Source of the DNA: Loigolactobacillus bifermentans DSM 20003
Lineage (GTDB): Bacteria > Bacillota > Bacilli > Lactobacillales > Lactobacillaceae
Reading direction: 5' to 3'
Assembly: GCF_001434575.1 (NCBI RefSeq)
Contig: NZ_AZDA01000058.1
Location: 1-37,647 of the forward strand
DNA: 37,647 bases
The notes beneath the pieces are model-generated. The model saw nothing but the letters and a program-made list of their open reading frames with translations. It was not told where the DNA came from and made no database searches. Within the stretch, counting starts at the first letter, position 1; the number at the start of each line of letters is the position of its first letter. Below, in pieces: positions 31,347-37,647 of this stretch. The position numbers and the translations under genes are program-made.

Positions 31347-31367
31347 CTCATTGTTTAAACTTGCAAT

Positions 31368-32555
31368 TTACTTAACGGCAGTTGCACTTGCTTCTTTACC
31401 GTTAACGACTTTAGCAACGATAACTTGTTTTTGTGGGTTGTGTTTCTTATCGATCGTGATGGTCCCTGTAACACCCTTAAAGTCTTTTAACTTGCTTAAA
31501 CCAGTTGCAATCTTAGTCGAATCAGCTGATTTTTCGTTTTCAATTGCGTCTTTGATCATGTAAGTGGCATCGTATGCCAATGCATCAAATGTCCCAGCTT
31601 CTTCGCCATATTTCGCTTTGAAAGCTTTCATATAAGCTGTTGCTTTGGCATTGGTATTGGCCTTGGCATCAAAGTGCGTTGTGTAGTAGATGTTGGTGGC
31701 AGCTTTCTTCCCAGCAATTTGAACTAACTTAGGATCTGAGAAGCCATCAGCCCCAACGATTGGTTGGTTGATTCCCATTTGACGGGCTTGTTTGACGATC
31801 AAACCAGCTTCTGTATAGTAACCAGGAACGTATAAGGCATCAAATTTCTTACCTTTTAACTTGGTTAACAACGTGTTGAAATCTTTATCGCCAGCTTGGT
31901 AATATTGCGTTTCAACGACGGTGCCTTTATAAGAACTCTTGAAAGCTTTGGTTAAACCTTGGCCATAATCAGTTGATTTATCAGCTAAGATCGCCACCCG
32001 CTTTAAATGCATGTTGTTGTAAACGTACTTGGCTAAAGCTTTCCCTTGATAACTATCTTCGAAGCATGAACGGAACATGTAAGGTTGCACTTTCCCATTC
32101 TTTTGGACCGTCAATGAGTCTTGTGTCCCACCTGGTGTAATATAAGGGACTTTAGACTTGGTATAGTTTGGCAATGCAGCTAAACCAGCACCAGACGTGA
32201 TCGGCCCAATGACAGCGTTGACCTTGCTCTTAGTGGTTAAGTTAGATGCCACTGAAGCAGCAGAAGAATTATCAGACTTGTTATCTTTTTGAACTAACTT
32301 AATCTTCATCTTCTTGTTACCAACTTTGACACCGCCGTCTTTGTTGATCTGTTCAACGGCTAATTTAACCCCTTTTTGCATGGCTTGACCATAGGCAGCA
32401 GCTGAACCAGATAATTCAAAGTTCCCGCCTAAGACAATTTCTTTACCGGATTGCTTGTTGCCGCCCCCAGCAGCAGAACTACTACACCCAGCTAATAATA
32501 ACGACCCTGCCAACATGACAGTGCCCATAACTTTTGCAAACTTTTTTCCTTGCAT
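31368..32555 (-). CDS. livJ: Branched-chain amino acid-binding lipoprotein LivJ
   Basis: A 395-residue extracellular solute-binding lipoprotein. The signal peptide ends in lipobox LLAGC (lipidated C24), followed by a Ser/Gly linker and a type I periplasmic-binding fold (KEIVLGGNFELSGSAAAYG at the start, VNAVIGPITSGAGLAALP, AYDATYMIKDA). It delivers Leu/Ile/Val to LivHMGF. GGGAG lies 8 nt before ATG 32555. First gene of the operon. Confidence 0.94.
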   Translation of the reverse strand: MQGKKFAKVMGTVMLAGSLLLAGCSSSAAGGGNKQSGKEIVLGGNFELSGSAAAYGQAMQKGVKLAVEQINKDGGVKVGNKKMKIKLVQKDNKSDNSSAASVASNLTTKSKVNAVIGPITSGAGLAALPNYTKSKVPYITPGGTQDSLTVQKNGKVQPYMFRSCFEDSYQGKALAKYVYNNMHLKRVAILADKSTDYGQGLTKAFKSSYKGTVVETQYYQAGDKDFNTLLTKLKGKKFDALYVPGYYTEAGLIVKQARQMGINQPIVGADGFSDPKLVQIAGKKAATNIYYTTHFDAKANTNAKATAYMKAFKAKYGEEAGTFDALAYDATYMIKDAIENEKSADSTKIATGLSKLKDFKGVTGTITIDKKHNPQKQVIVAKVVNGKEASATAVK

Positions 32556-32570
32556 AACGCCATCTCCCGT

Positions 32571-32628
32571 GTTTATTAAAAATCTAATTTGTTTTTAATA
32601 AACTAACATAATTGGCCGGTTTCGTCAA
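32571..32628 (-). promoter_or_regulatory. livJ promoter with 12-bp perfect inverted repeat
   Basis: -35 TTGACG (32623-32628), 17-bp spacer, -10 TAGTTT (32600-32605). Perfect arms GTTTATTAAAAA/TTTTTAATAAAC (32571-32582, 32592-32603) overlap the -10 and the transcription start, a typical repressor position. It does not match the CodY box as I know it. Confidence 0.6.
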
Positions 32629-32717
32629 ATTATTTTTAAAGAAATTTCACAGATAAAACGCATTCACCGGCTTTTTTAGCTGATTTTGACGTTTTTTAGA
32701 AGAAATTAGGCCAAATT

Positions 32718-32750
32718 AAAATGAGTGCAAAATGTGAATGCACTCATTTT
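32718..32750. terminator. Terminator after the tag-like gene
   Basis: Perfect 12-bp stem AAAATGAGTGCA (32718-32729 with 32739-32750). It ends the opuC-tag transcript and may also work in the other direction. Confidence 0.8.
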
Positions 32751-32803
32751 TAGAATCGCCATTCAATTAAAAGCGCGGTTGTATTTGAGTAAAGATGAGA
32801 AAA

Positions 32804-33316
32804 TTATGAAGAAATTTGAATAATTCCTGCTGCGCGCAGGAACATATGCGTCACAATTGGCCCGACAAAGGTAAAGTGGCGCCGTTTCAGATCTTTTGCC
32901 ACACGACTACCTAAAGCACTGGTTCGCTCAGTTTCATAATCTGGTGCCAACAAATAAGGTTGACCATCTGCAAAGCGCCACAAGTAAGTCGCAAAGCTGC
33001 CAAACTCGTTTTGAACGGCTAGCATTGCCCGGGCATTTTGAACGATTGCCCGAATTTTACGCGGGTTGCGAATCATTTCAGGATCCGCCGCCAACGCCAT
33101 GATTTCTGGCTCGGTGAACGCTGCCACAACCTGTGGGTCAAAATTTGCAAAGCGTTGCTGAAACACAGGAATTTTACTTGCAGCCGCCTGCCAGCTTAAA
33201 CCCGCTTGAAAAACGCCGACTGTTAATAGTAAAAACAGCCGTTGATCATCATGGGTCGGTTGCCCAAAATGGTCATGGTAAAACTGAACACCAACACTTT
33301 TCACCAAAGCACTCAC
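32804..33316 (-). CDS. Divergent DNA-3-methyladenine glycosylase I (TAG-like) protein
   Basis: 170 residues, matching TAG over its core: YHDHFGQPTHDD, FQAGLSW, IRNPRKIRAIVQNARA, FGSFATYLWRF and FTFVGPIVTHMF. Compared with E. coli Tag it lacks the base-recognising Glu38 (here G34 in VGVFQAG), the N-terminal zinc cysteine, and the C-terminal His/Cys zinc ligands because it ends at IIQISS. It may be inactive as a glycosylase or have another base specificity. GTG start at 33316, 10 bp after the opuCD stop and probably in the same transcript. Confidence 0.8.
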   Translation of the reverse strand: MSALVKSVGVQFYHDHFGQPTHDDQRLFLLLTVGVFQAGLSWQAAASKIPVFQQRFANFDPQVVAAFTEPEIMALAADPEMIRNPRKIRAIVQNARAMLAVQNEFGSFATYLWRFADGQPYLLAPDYETERTSALGSRVAKDLKRRHFTFVGPIVTHMFLRAAGIIQISS

Positions 33317-33326
33317 AGCTTTCTAT

Positions 33327-34001
33327 TTAATGTTGGGGCCGTTTTTGCAATTTGGTTGCCGGATCAAAGTATCGCTCTAATGTCCCTAACACCAAATCAG
33401 AGATAATCGCCATTAATGCCGTTGGCAAGGCCCCTGCTAAAATGATTGCCCCGCCATTGGTGGCATTGGTGCCGCGAATGATAATATCCCCTAAACCACC
33501 TGCACCCACAAAGGAGCCAATGGCTGTGATCCCAATGGCCAAGACTAATGCGTTCCGGATCCCAGCCATGATCACAGATAACGACAGCGGTAATTCAATC
33601 AAATACAGCATTTGCCAACGGGTCATGCCCATCCCTTCCCCAGCATCTAAAATAGCTGGGTTAACGCTAAGCATGCCTGTATAAGTGTTTTTGATAATTG
33701 GCAATAACGCATATAAGAAGACCGTCACAACCACTGTATTGACCCCTAGTCCTAAGCCTAACATAATCATCGACACCATGGCTAACGACGGTACCGTTTG
33801 AATCACATTGGCAATGCCAATGACCCAGTTACTCAGCCGCCGATGCTTGGCAATTAAGATACCAATGGGAATCCCTAAGATCGCCGCCAACACCACACCG
33901 TAAATGGAAATCAAAAAATGACGTTCAAATTGTGCTAACACATACATGCCGTTATGACTAAAGTAATAAATCAGCTGCTGCGCTAAATTTAAATTTTGCA
34001 T
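33327..34001 (-). CDS. opuCD: Osmoprotectant ABC permease OpuCD
   Basis: A 224-residue permease with about six membrane segments. It has the BPD-type coupling loop (ILDAGEGMGMTRWQMLYLIELPLSL) and a later IGSFVGAGGLGDIIIRG. Its ATG overlaps the opuCC stop (TAATG). Last transporter gene of the operon. Confidence 0.92.
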   Translation of the reverse strand: MQNLNLAQQLIYYFSHNGMYVLAQFERHFLISIYGVVLAAILGIPIGILIAKHRRLSNWVIGIANVIQTVPSLAMVSMIMLGLGLGVNTVVVTVFLYALLPIIKNTYTGMLSVNPAILDAGEGMGMTRWQMLYLIELPLSLSVIMAGIRNALVLAIGITAIGSFVGAGGLGDIIIRGTNATNGGAIILAGALPTALMAIISDLVLGTLERYFDPATKLQKRPQH

Positions 34002-34930
34002 TAGTTTTGACCCCCTTCAAAGTAGTGATGTTGCTTGAGAAATTGCTGTGCCACAACAGTCGGTTCTTGCAAATTATTATCAACTTTGTAATTTAGCTGT
34101 TGCATGGTTTTCAAGCTGATCTTGCCATCTAGTCGCCGTAAGATCCCTTTTAATTCAGGGTGTGCCTTCAACGCCTGGTTATTCACCACCACACTAGCCT
34201 GATAAGGTGGGAAGAAATGACGATCATCTTTTAACAATTTCAAATTGTAGCTGCTAATGCGGCCATCCGTTGAGTAGCCTAAAACGGCATCCATTTTACC
34301 ATTGGCTAGGGCACTATAAACTAAGCCGATCTGCATCGGGTACACATGACCAAAACTGAAGCCGTACTTCTTTTGGAACCCAGCATAGCCGTCACCTTGT
34401 CGGTTTAACCAAATTTGATCGATCCCCACCCGCATTTTTGGCGCAACTTTTTCTAAATCGCTAACTGTTTCAAGATGATATTTTTTTGCAAATTGCTGCG
34501 TGACCATAAATTGATACGTATCCGCAAAGCCATAACTTGGAAAATAAGTCATGTCATACCGTTGATCAAACAGTTTGCGAACCGTTTGATCAACTTTTTT
34601 CGAATCAGTCGTCGCTTTTTCATTCTTTAATACGGTTTGGTAATCCGTTCCGTTGTAACGAATCGCCGTTAAATCAGCATCCCCACGTTTTTGAGCCTGA
34701 AAGCTAACGGTCCCAGAACCTAAATTATTGATCACCGTGGTTTTCAAATTAGAATAGTGATTGATCATGCCTTGCACCATTGCGGCCATGATCTGTTGTT
34801 CAGTGGTATTTTGAGCGGCGATTCGCACCGTATCCTTCCCCGAACTACTAAGGCCAGGTAAGCTACAGCTGGTGAGTAGCGGCACTAAAAGCAAGCAGAG
34901 TAACCCTGTCAAAGTGCGTTTTAATTTCAT
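34001..34930 (-). CDS. opuCC: Osmoprotectant-binding lipoprotein OpuCC
   Basis: A 309-residue solute-binding lipoprotein. Signal peptide with lipobox LLTSC (C22), then VRIAAQNTTEQQIMAAMVQGMI and YGFADTYQFMVTQQFA, typical of the OpuAC/ProX-like family binding quaternary amines (glycine betaine, carnitine, choline). The ATG directly follows the opuCB TAA, with AGGAGG inside opuCB. Confidence 0.92.
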   Translation of the reverse strand: MKLKRTLTGLLCLLLVPLLTSCSLPGLSSSGKDTVRIAAQNTTEQQIMAAMVQGMINHYSNLKTTVINNLGSGTVSFQAQKRGDADLTAIRYNGTDYQTVLKNEKATTDSKKVDQTVRKLFDQRYDMTYFPSYGFADTYQFMVTQQFAKKYHLETVSDLEKVAPKMRVGIDQIWLNRQGDGYAGFQKKYGFSFGHVYPMQIGLVYSALANGKMDAVLGYSTDGRISSYNLKLLKDDRHFFPPYQASVVVNNQALKAHPELKGILRRLDGKISLKTMQQLNYKVDNNLQEPTVVAQQFLKQHHYFEGGQN

Positions 34931-35563
34931 TTAGCCCGCCTCCTTTGTTCGTGGCGTTAGTTTTTGTTCCAACTGCCCTAATAAAAAGTCAACGACCAAC
35001 GCCAAAATAATCACTGGGATCGAGCCACCTAAAATCAAATCAGAACGGTACAGATTTAACCCGTTAAAGATGAAATCCCCTAAACCACCGGCACCAATAT
35101 AAGCAGCTAACGCAGTCCAAGCAATGACATACGTTGCAGACAACCGCACCCCTGCCATGATCACCGGCGCAGCAAGGGGGAGTTCGACTTGAACGATCGA
35201 CTGTGTTGCACTCATGCCCATCCCTTTGGCCGCATCACGCAATGTTGGGTCCACTTGTTTCATCCCTAAATACGTATTGCGTAAGATCGGCAATAACGAG
35301 TAGATAAACAAGGCCACGATTGCTGGCTTGGCGCCGATGCCAAAAATCGGAATCATCATAGCGAGTAATGCCATGGCCGGCACCGTTTGTAAAATACTGG
35401 CTAAGCCAATAATGGCCCCAGAGATTTTGGGATAACGGGTCAGTAAAACCCCTAACGGTACGGCAACAATGACCCCTAACGCCAAGGCAATGGCCGCAAT
35501 GTACAAGTGCTGCCAGGTTTTTGTCACGAGCTGACCACCATAATTTTGGAAAAACGTCATCAT
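34931..35563 (-). CDS. opuCB: Osmoprotectant ABC permease OpuCB
   Basis: A 210-residue permease, paralogue of OpuCD: coupling loop [24 protein letters not shown] and [16 protein letters not shown]. Its start overlaps the opuCA stop (ATGA). Confidence 0.92.
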   Translation of the reverse strand: MMTFFQNYGGQLVTKTWQHLYIAAIALALGVIVAVPLGVLLTRYPKISGAIIGLASILQTVPAMALLAMMIPIFGIGAKPAIVALFIYSLLPILRNTYLGMKQVDPTLRDAAKGMGMSATQSIVQVELPLAAPVIMAGVRLSATYVIAWTALAAYIGAGGLGDFIFNGLNLYRSDLILGGSIPVIILALVVDFLLGQLEQKLTPRTKEAG

Positions 35564-36711
35564 TTGGCATCACCGCCTGACGTTTCTTTGTCAGCATCCC
35601 CCCATAACGCATCGTAAACCATGTCCACTAAGGTGGCCCGTGTGACGATACCGACTAATTTACCAGCTTGGTCGATCACGGGCACGTTTTGATACCCACG
35701 TTTCAAGATTCGATCAACGGTATCCCGAATAATCGAGTTTTCCTTCACATAAAAAACTTTCGGATCCATAATATCGCCTAATGTTTTACCCGAACCGTAG
35801 TATTCATTTAACCGTTCCAAGTTCACAAACCCTTTTAGGTGTCCGGTTTGATCTGTTACCAATAAGGTATCGACCCGTTTGGTATGCATTTCGGCTAACG
35901 CCTCTTTCAACGTCCGTTCTTCTGGTGCTGAAACGGCCTTGGTGGCCACTTGTCCAACTGTGGTAATACTTGGCCGCGCTTGGATCAAACGCTCTTGACC
36001 AATTAAATCGGCCACGAATTGGTTGGCCGGATGCCGTAAAATATTGTCTGGCGTATCCACTTGGACTTGGCGGCCTTCTGTCATAATCACGATCCGGGTG
36101 GCCAACGTTAAGGCTTCATCCATATCATGGGTCACAAAAATAATTGTTTTGCCTAACCGTTCCTGTAAGTCTTTTACCAGATCTTGCAGGGATTCCCGCG
36201 TGATCGGATCTAACGCACCAAACGGTTCATCCATGAGAATAATATCCTGATCCGCTGCTAACGCCCGAACAACGCCGATGCGTTGCTGCTGACCACCAGA
36301 CAATTCAGCGGGATAACGATCCAAAAATTCTTCTGGCAATTCCACCAGTTTGATCATTTCCTTTGCCCGTTCATTGCGTTTTTCAACTGGCCACTTTAAT
36401 AGCTTAGGTACCAAAGTAATATTATCGCGGATCGTCATATGCGGCATTAAACCTATATTTTGAATCACGTAACCAATTTTACGGCGTAGCTTCACAGGAT
36501 CCATGGTGGCAATATCGGTGCCATTAATTTTAACAGTCCCTTCTGTTTGATCGAGCATTCGATTCAGCATGCGCATCACCGTAGTTTTCCCAGAACCAGA
36601 TGTCCCGATAAAGCAGATAAACTCGCCTTTTTCAACTTGTAAATTAAAATCATCAACTGCCTTTTTTCCACCGGCATAGACTTTCGATAAGTGGTTTAAT
36701 TCTAAAAGCAT
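35560..36711 (-). CDS. opuCA: Osmoprotectant ABC ATPase OpuCA with CBS pair
   Basis: A 383-residue ATPase: Walker [10 protein letters not shown], signature [16 protein letters not shown], Walker [14 protein letters not shown], then two C-terminal CBS motifs (about 245-370, ending [23 protein letters not shown]). In OpuA/OpuC systems the CBS module senses ionic strength and, in some species, c-di-AMP. AAGGTGA precedes ATG 36711; an upstream in-frame start at 36747 has no comparable site. Confidence 0.94.
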   Translation of the reverse strand: MLLELNHLSKVYAGGKKAVDDFNLQVEKGEFICFIGTSGSGKTTVMRMLNRMLDQTEGTVKINGTDIATMDPVKLRRKIGYVIQNIGLMPHMTIRDNITLVPKLLKWPVEKRNERAKEMIKLVELPEEFLDRYPAELSGGQQQRIGVVRALAADQDIILMDEPFGALDPITRESLQDLVKDLQERLGKTIIFVTHDMDEALTLATRIVIMTEGRQVQVDTPDNILRHPANQFVADLIGQERLIQARPSITTVGQVATKAVSAPEERTLKEALAEMHTKRVDTLLVTDQTGHLKGFVNLERLNEYYGSGKTLGDIMDPKVFYVKENSIIRDTVDRILKRGYQNVPVIDQAGKLVGIVTRATLVDMVYDALWGDADKETSGGDAK

Positions 36712-36753
36712 GGCAACATCACCTTTCTCTAAAATCACAGGTTGCATATCTAT

Positions 36754-36782
36754 ATCTTAGCAACAAAAGATTCTTTTGCCAA
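36754..36782 (-). promoter_or_regulatory. opuC operon promoter
   Basis: -35 TTGGCA (36777-36782), 17-bp spacer, -10 TAAGAT (36754-36759). It is divergent from the hsp20 promoter, 4 bp away. Confidence 0.7.
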
Positions 36783-36786
36783 ATCG

Positions 36787-36814
36787 TTGCAATTTGACCT
36801 TCTTTGACTATAAT
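36787..36814 (+). promoter_or_regulatory. hsp20 promoter with CtsR operator
   Basis: -35 TTGCAA (36787-36792), 16-bp spacer, -10 TATAAT (36809-36814). The spacer holds TTTGACC-TTC-TTTGACT (36793-36809), which on the other strand is AGTCAAAnnnGGTCAAA, a perfect CtsR heptad repeat. Repression by CtsR and release on heat are expected. Confidence 0.93.
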
Positions 36815-36866
36815 GAGATTTGTAAGGTTGAAAGAGACCTGAACAACTGAAAGGAAGTCTTTATTC

Positions 36867-37310
36867 ATGGCAAATGATTTAATGAATGGTCGTTCTGATA
36901 TGATGGCGCTTGGCGCAGATCGCTTTTTCAATCGTTTGGCGCGAGACTTTTTTGGAAATACCTTTGAAGTTCCCAGCGCAACTGAACAAATGAAAACCGA
37001 TATTCGCGAATCTGATCAGGCATATACCGTTAAAATTGAATTGCCTGGTTTTAAGAAAGACAATTTAAGCCTCGATTACCAACATGGCATTTTACAAGTC
37101 AGTGGTAAACTCGAAAACAACACCAAAGAAACGGATGACAACGGCAATGTGTTACGTAGTGAGCGCCACTATGGCACTTACCAACGGCAATACCGTTTAC
37201 CAAATGTACAACGTGAGCAGATCAGCGCAGCATACAAGGATGGTATTTTAACCATTACATTACCAAAACAAGCCCCAACGACTGACGAAAAACCAATTCA
37301 AATCAATTAA
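36867..37310 (+). CDS. hsp20: Small heat-shock protein Hsp20 (alpha-crystallin family)
   Basis: A 147-residue ATP-independent chaperone that holds unfolded proteins. The alpha-crystallin domain spans about residues 40-135 (YTVKIELPGFKKDNLSLDYQ to YKDGILTITLPK), with the conserved A/G-x-L-type segment DGILTITLP. AAAGGAAG precedes ATG 36867. Monocistronic, under CtsR control, with a strong terminator. Confidence 0.95.
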   Translation: MANDLMNGRSDMMALGADRFFNRLARDFFGNTFEVPSATEQMKTDIRESDQAYTVKIELPGFKKDNLSLDYQHGILQVSGKLENNTKETDDNGNVLRSERHYGTYQRQYRLPNVQREQISAAYKDGILTITLPKQAPTTDEKPIQIN

Positions 37311-37333
37311 CGGAATCCTTCACTTTTAAAGTA

Positions 37334-37367
37334 GCCCCGGTAAGCAGATGCCTACCGGGGCTTTTTT
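37334..37367 (+). terminator. hsp20 terminator
   Basis: Stem GCCCCGGTA/TACCGGGGC (37334-37342, 37353-37361) followed by TTTTTT. Confidence 0.93.
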
Positions 37368-37371
37368 GACT

Positions 37372-37647
37372 TTAAAATGACATGCCGTGGCTTAGCAATG
37401 CCGTCATCCGATCTAAATGACGTTGTTCCCGTGGAATAAAAGTGCGAATCGCATCGGCATTGTAACCAATATTAAGCTTGTGATCGCCAAAAATAATTGG
37501 CCGCCGTAATAATTCTGGTTCCGTGTGTAACCGTTCAAACACCTGATTCATGGTCATCTGTGGTAATTCTTGGGCAAACCGGGTATAACCTTTATCCCGA
37601 ATTATTCATACGAGGTTTAATATCGGCATACCGCACAATTTTGGACC
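37372..37647 (-). pseudogene. Spx/ArsC-family gene, apparently frameshifted and cut by the window end
   Basis: The open part (37372-37557 and upstream to about 37605) encodes the C-terminal half of an Spx-like protein: FERLHTEPELLRRPIIFGDHKLNIGYN and IRTFIPREQR are typical of Spx, which binds RNA polymerase alpha to redirect transcription in thiol stress. Read upstream in the same frame, a TGA is met at 37605-37607. A neighbouring frame then continues with YADIKPRMNNSG, so the two halves seem out of register near 37590-37605. The N-terminal CxxC or CxxS region lies outside the window. It may be a real frameshift, a decayed paralogue or a sequence error at the edge. Confidence 0.6.

Overview
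The window looks like chromosome of a low-to-moderate G+C Gram-positive bacterium of the family Lactobacillaceae. The reasons are an aggregation-promoting-factor (Apf) surface protein, an AraT-type aminotransferase, a class Ib nrdI-nrdE-nrdF operon with NrdR boxes, a perfect CtsR box before an hsp20 gene, a CopY repressor with its operator, strong AGGAGG ribosome binding sites, and many hairpin-plus-U-tract terminators. The exact genus cannot be fixed by eye. No rRNA, tRNA, transposase, phage gene or CRISPR array was seen.

Layout. 1-8.7 kb is mostly minus strand: a CDF metal exporter with an inverted-repeat operator, a ClC-type H+/Cl- antiporter with an RCK_C domain, the Apf protein, a soluble haem-less fumarate-reductase-type flavoprotein, a methyltransferase-MarR pair, an orphan copY repressor behind a long repeat-filled leader, and an MFS exporter. 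8.8-11.8 kb holds small unknown genes, a 300-bp nested palindrome, an aldo/keto reductase and a GNAT acetyltransferase. 11.8-17.7 kb (minus) holds araT and the nrdI-nrdE-nrdF'-nrdF operon. 17.9-24.4 kb mixes an NAD(P)-binding protein, a PadR-acetyltransferase pair, mntH, a 44-residue protein, kup and a membrane-anchored Ser-rich protein. 24.5-36.7 kb (minus) holds tpx, an LCP protein, RNase H, a complete branched-chain amino acid ABC operon (livJHMGF plus a CBS-ACT protein) and a complete OpuC osmoprotectant ABC operon followed by a 3-methyladenine-glycosylase-like gene. The end holds hsp20 (plus) and a broken spx-like gene.

How the genes work together. The common theme is envelope, ion and stress physiology. 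Metal export and import (CDF, MntH, CopY), chloride/proton and K+ transport (ClC, Kup), compatible-solute uptake (OpuC), branched-chain amino acid uptake (Liv), peroxide and protein stress (Tpx, Hsp20, Spx-like), wall assembly (Apf, LCP) and deoxynucleotide supply (Nrd) are all present. Several regulators can be paired with a visible site: CopY with a cop box, NrdR with two boxes 31 bp apart, CtsR with its heptad repeat, and probably MarR and a metal sensor with inverted repeats.

Most unusual points. (1) The nrd operon encodes two NrdF-type proteins. One has every metal ligand and the radical tyrosine. The other has lost four of six ligands and the tyrosine but keeps the NrdE-docking tail, so it looks like a bacterial counterpart of the yeast Rnr2/Rnr4 arrangement. 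(2) A ~98-bp structured repeat occurs four times, with compensatory changes in its stems. Three tandem copies lie in the copY leader, and one of them places the copY ribosome binding site inside a stem. (3) A fourth copy sits inside a ~300-bp nested palindrome.
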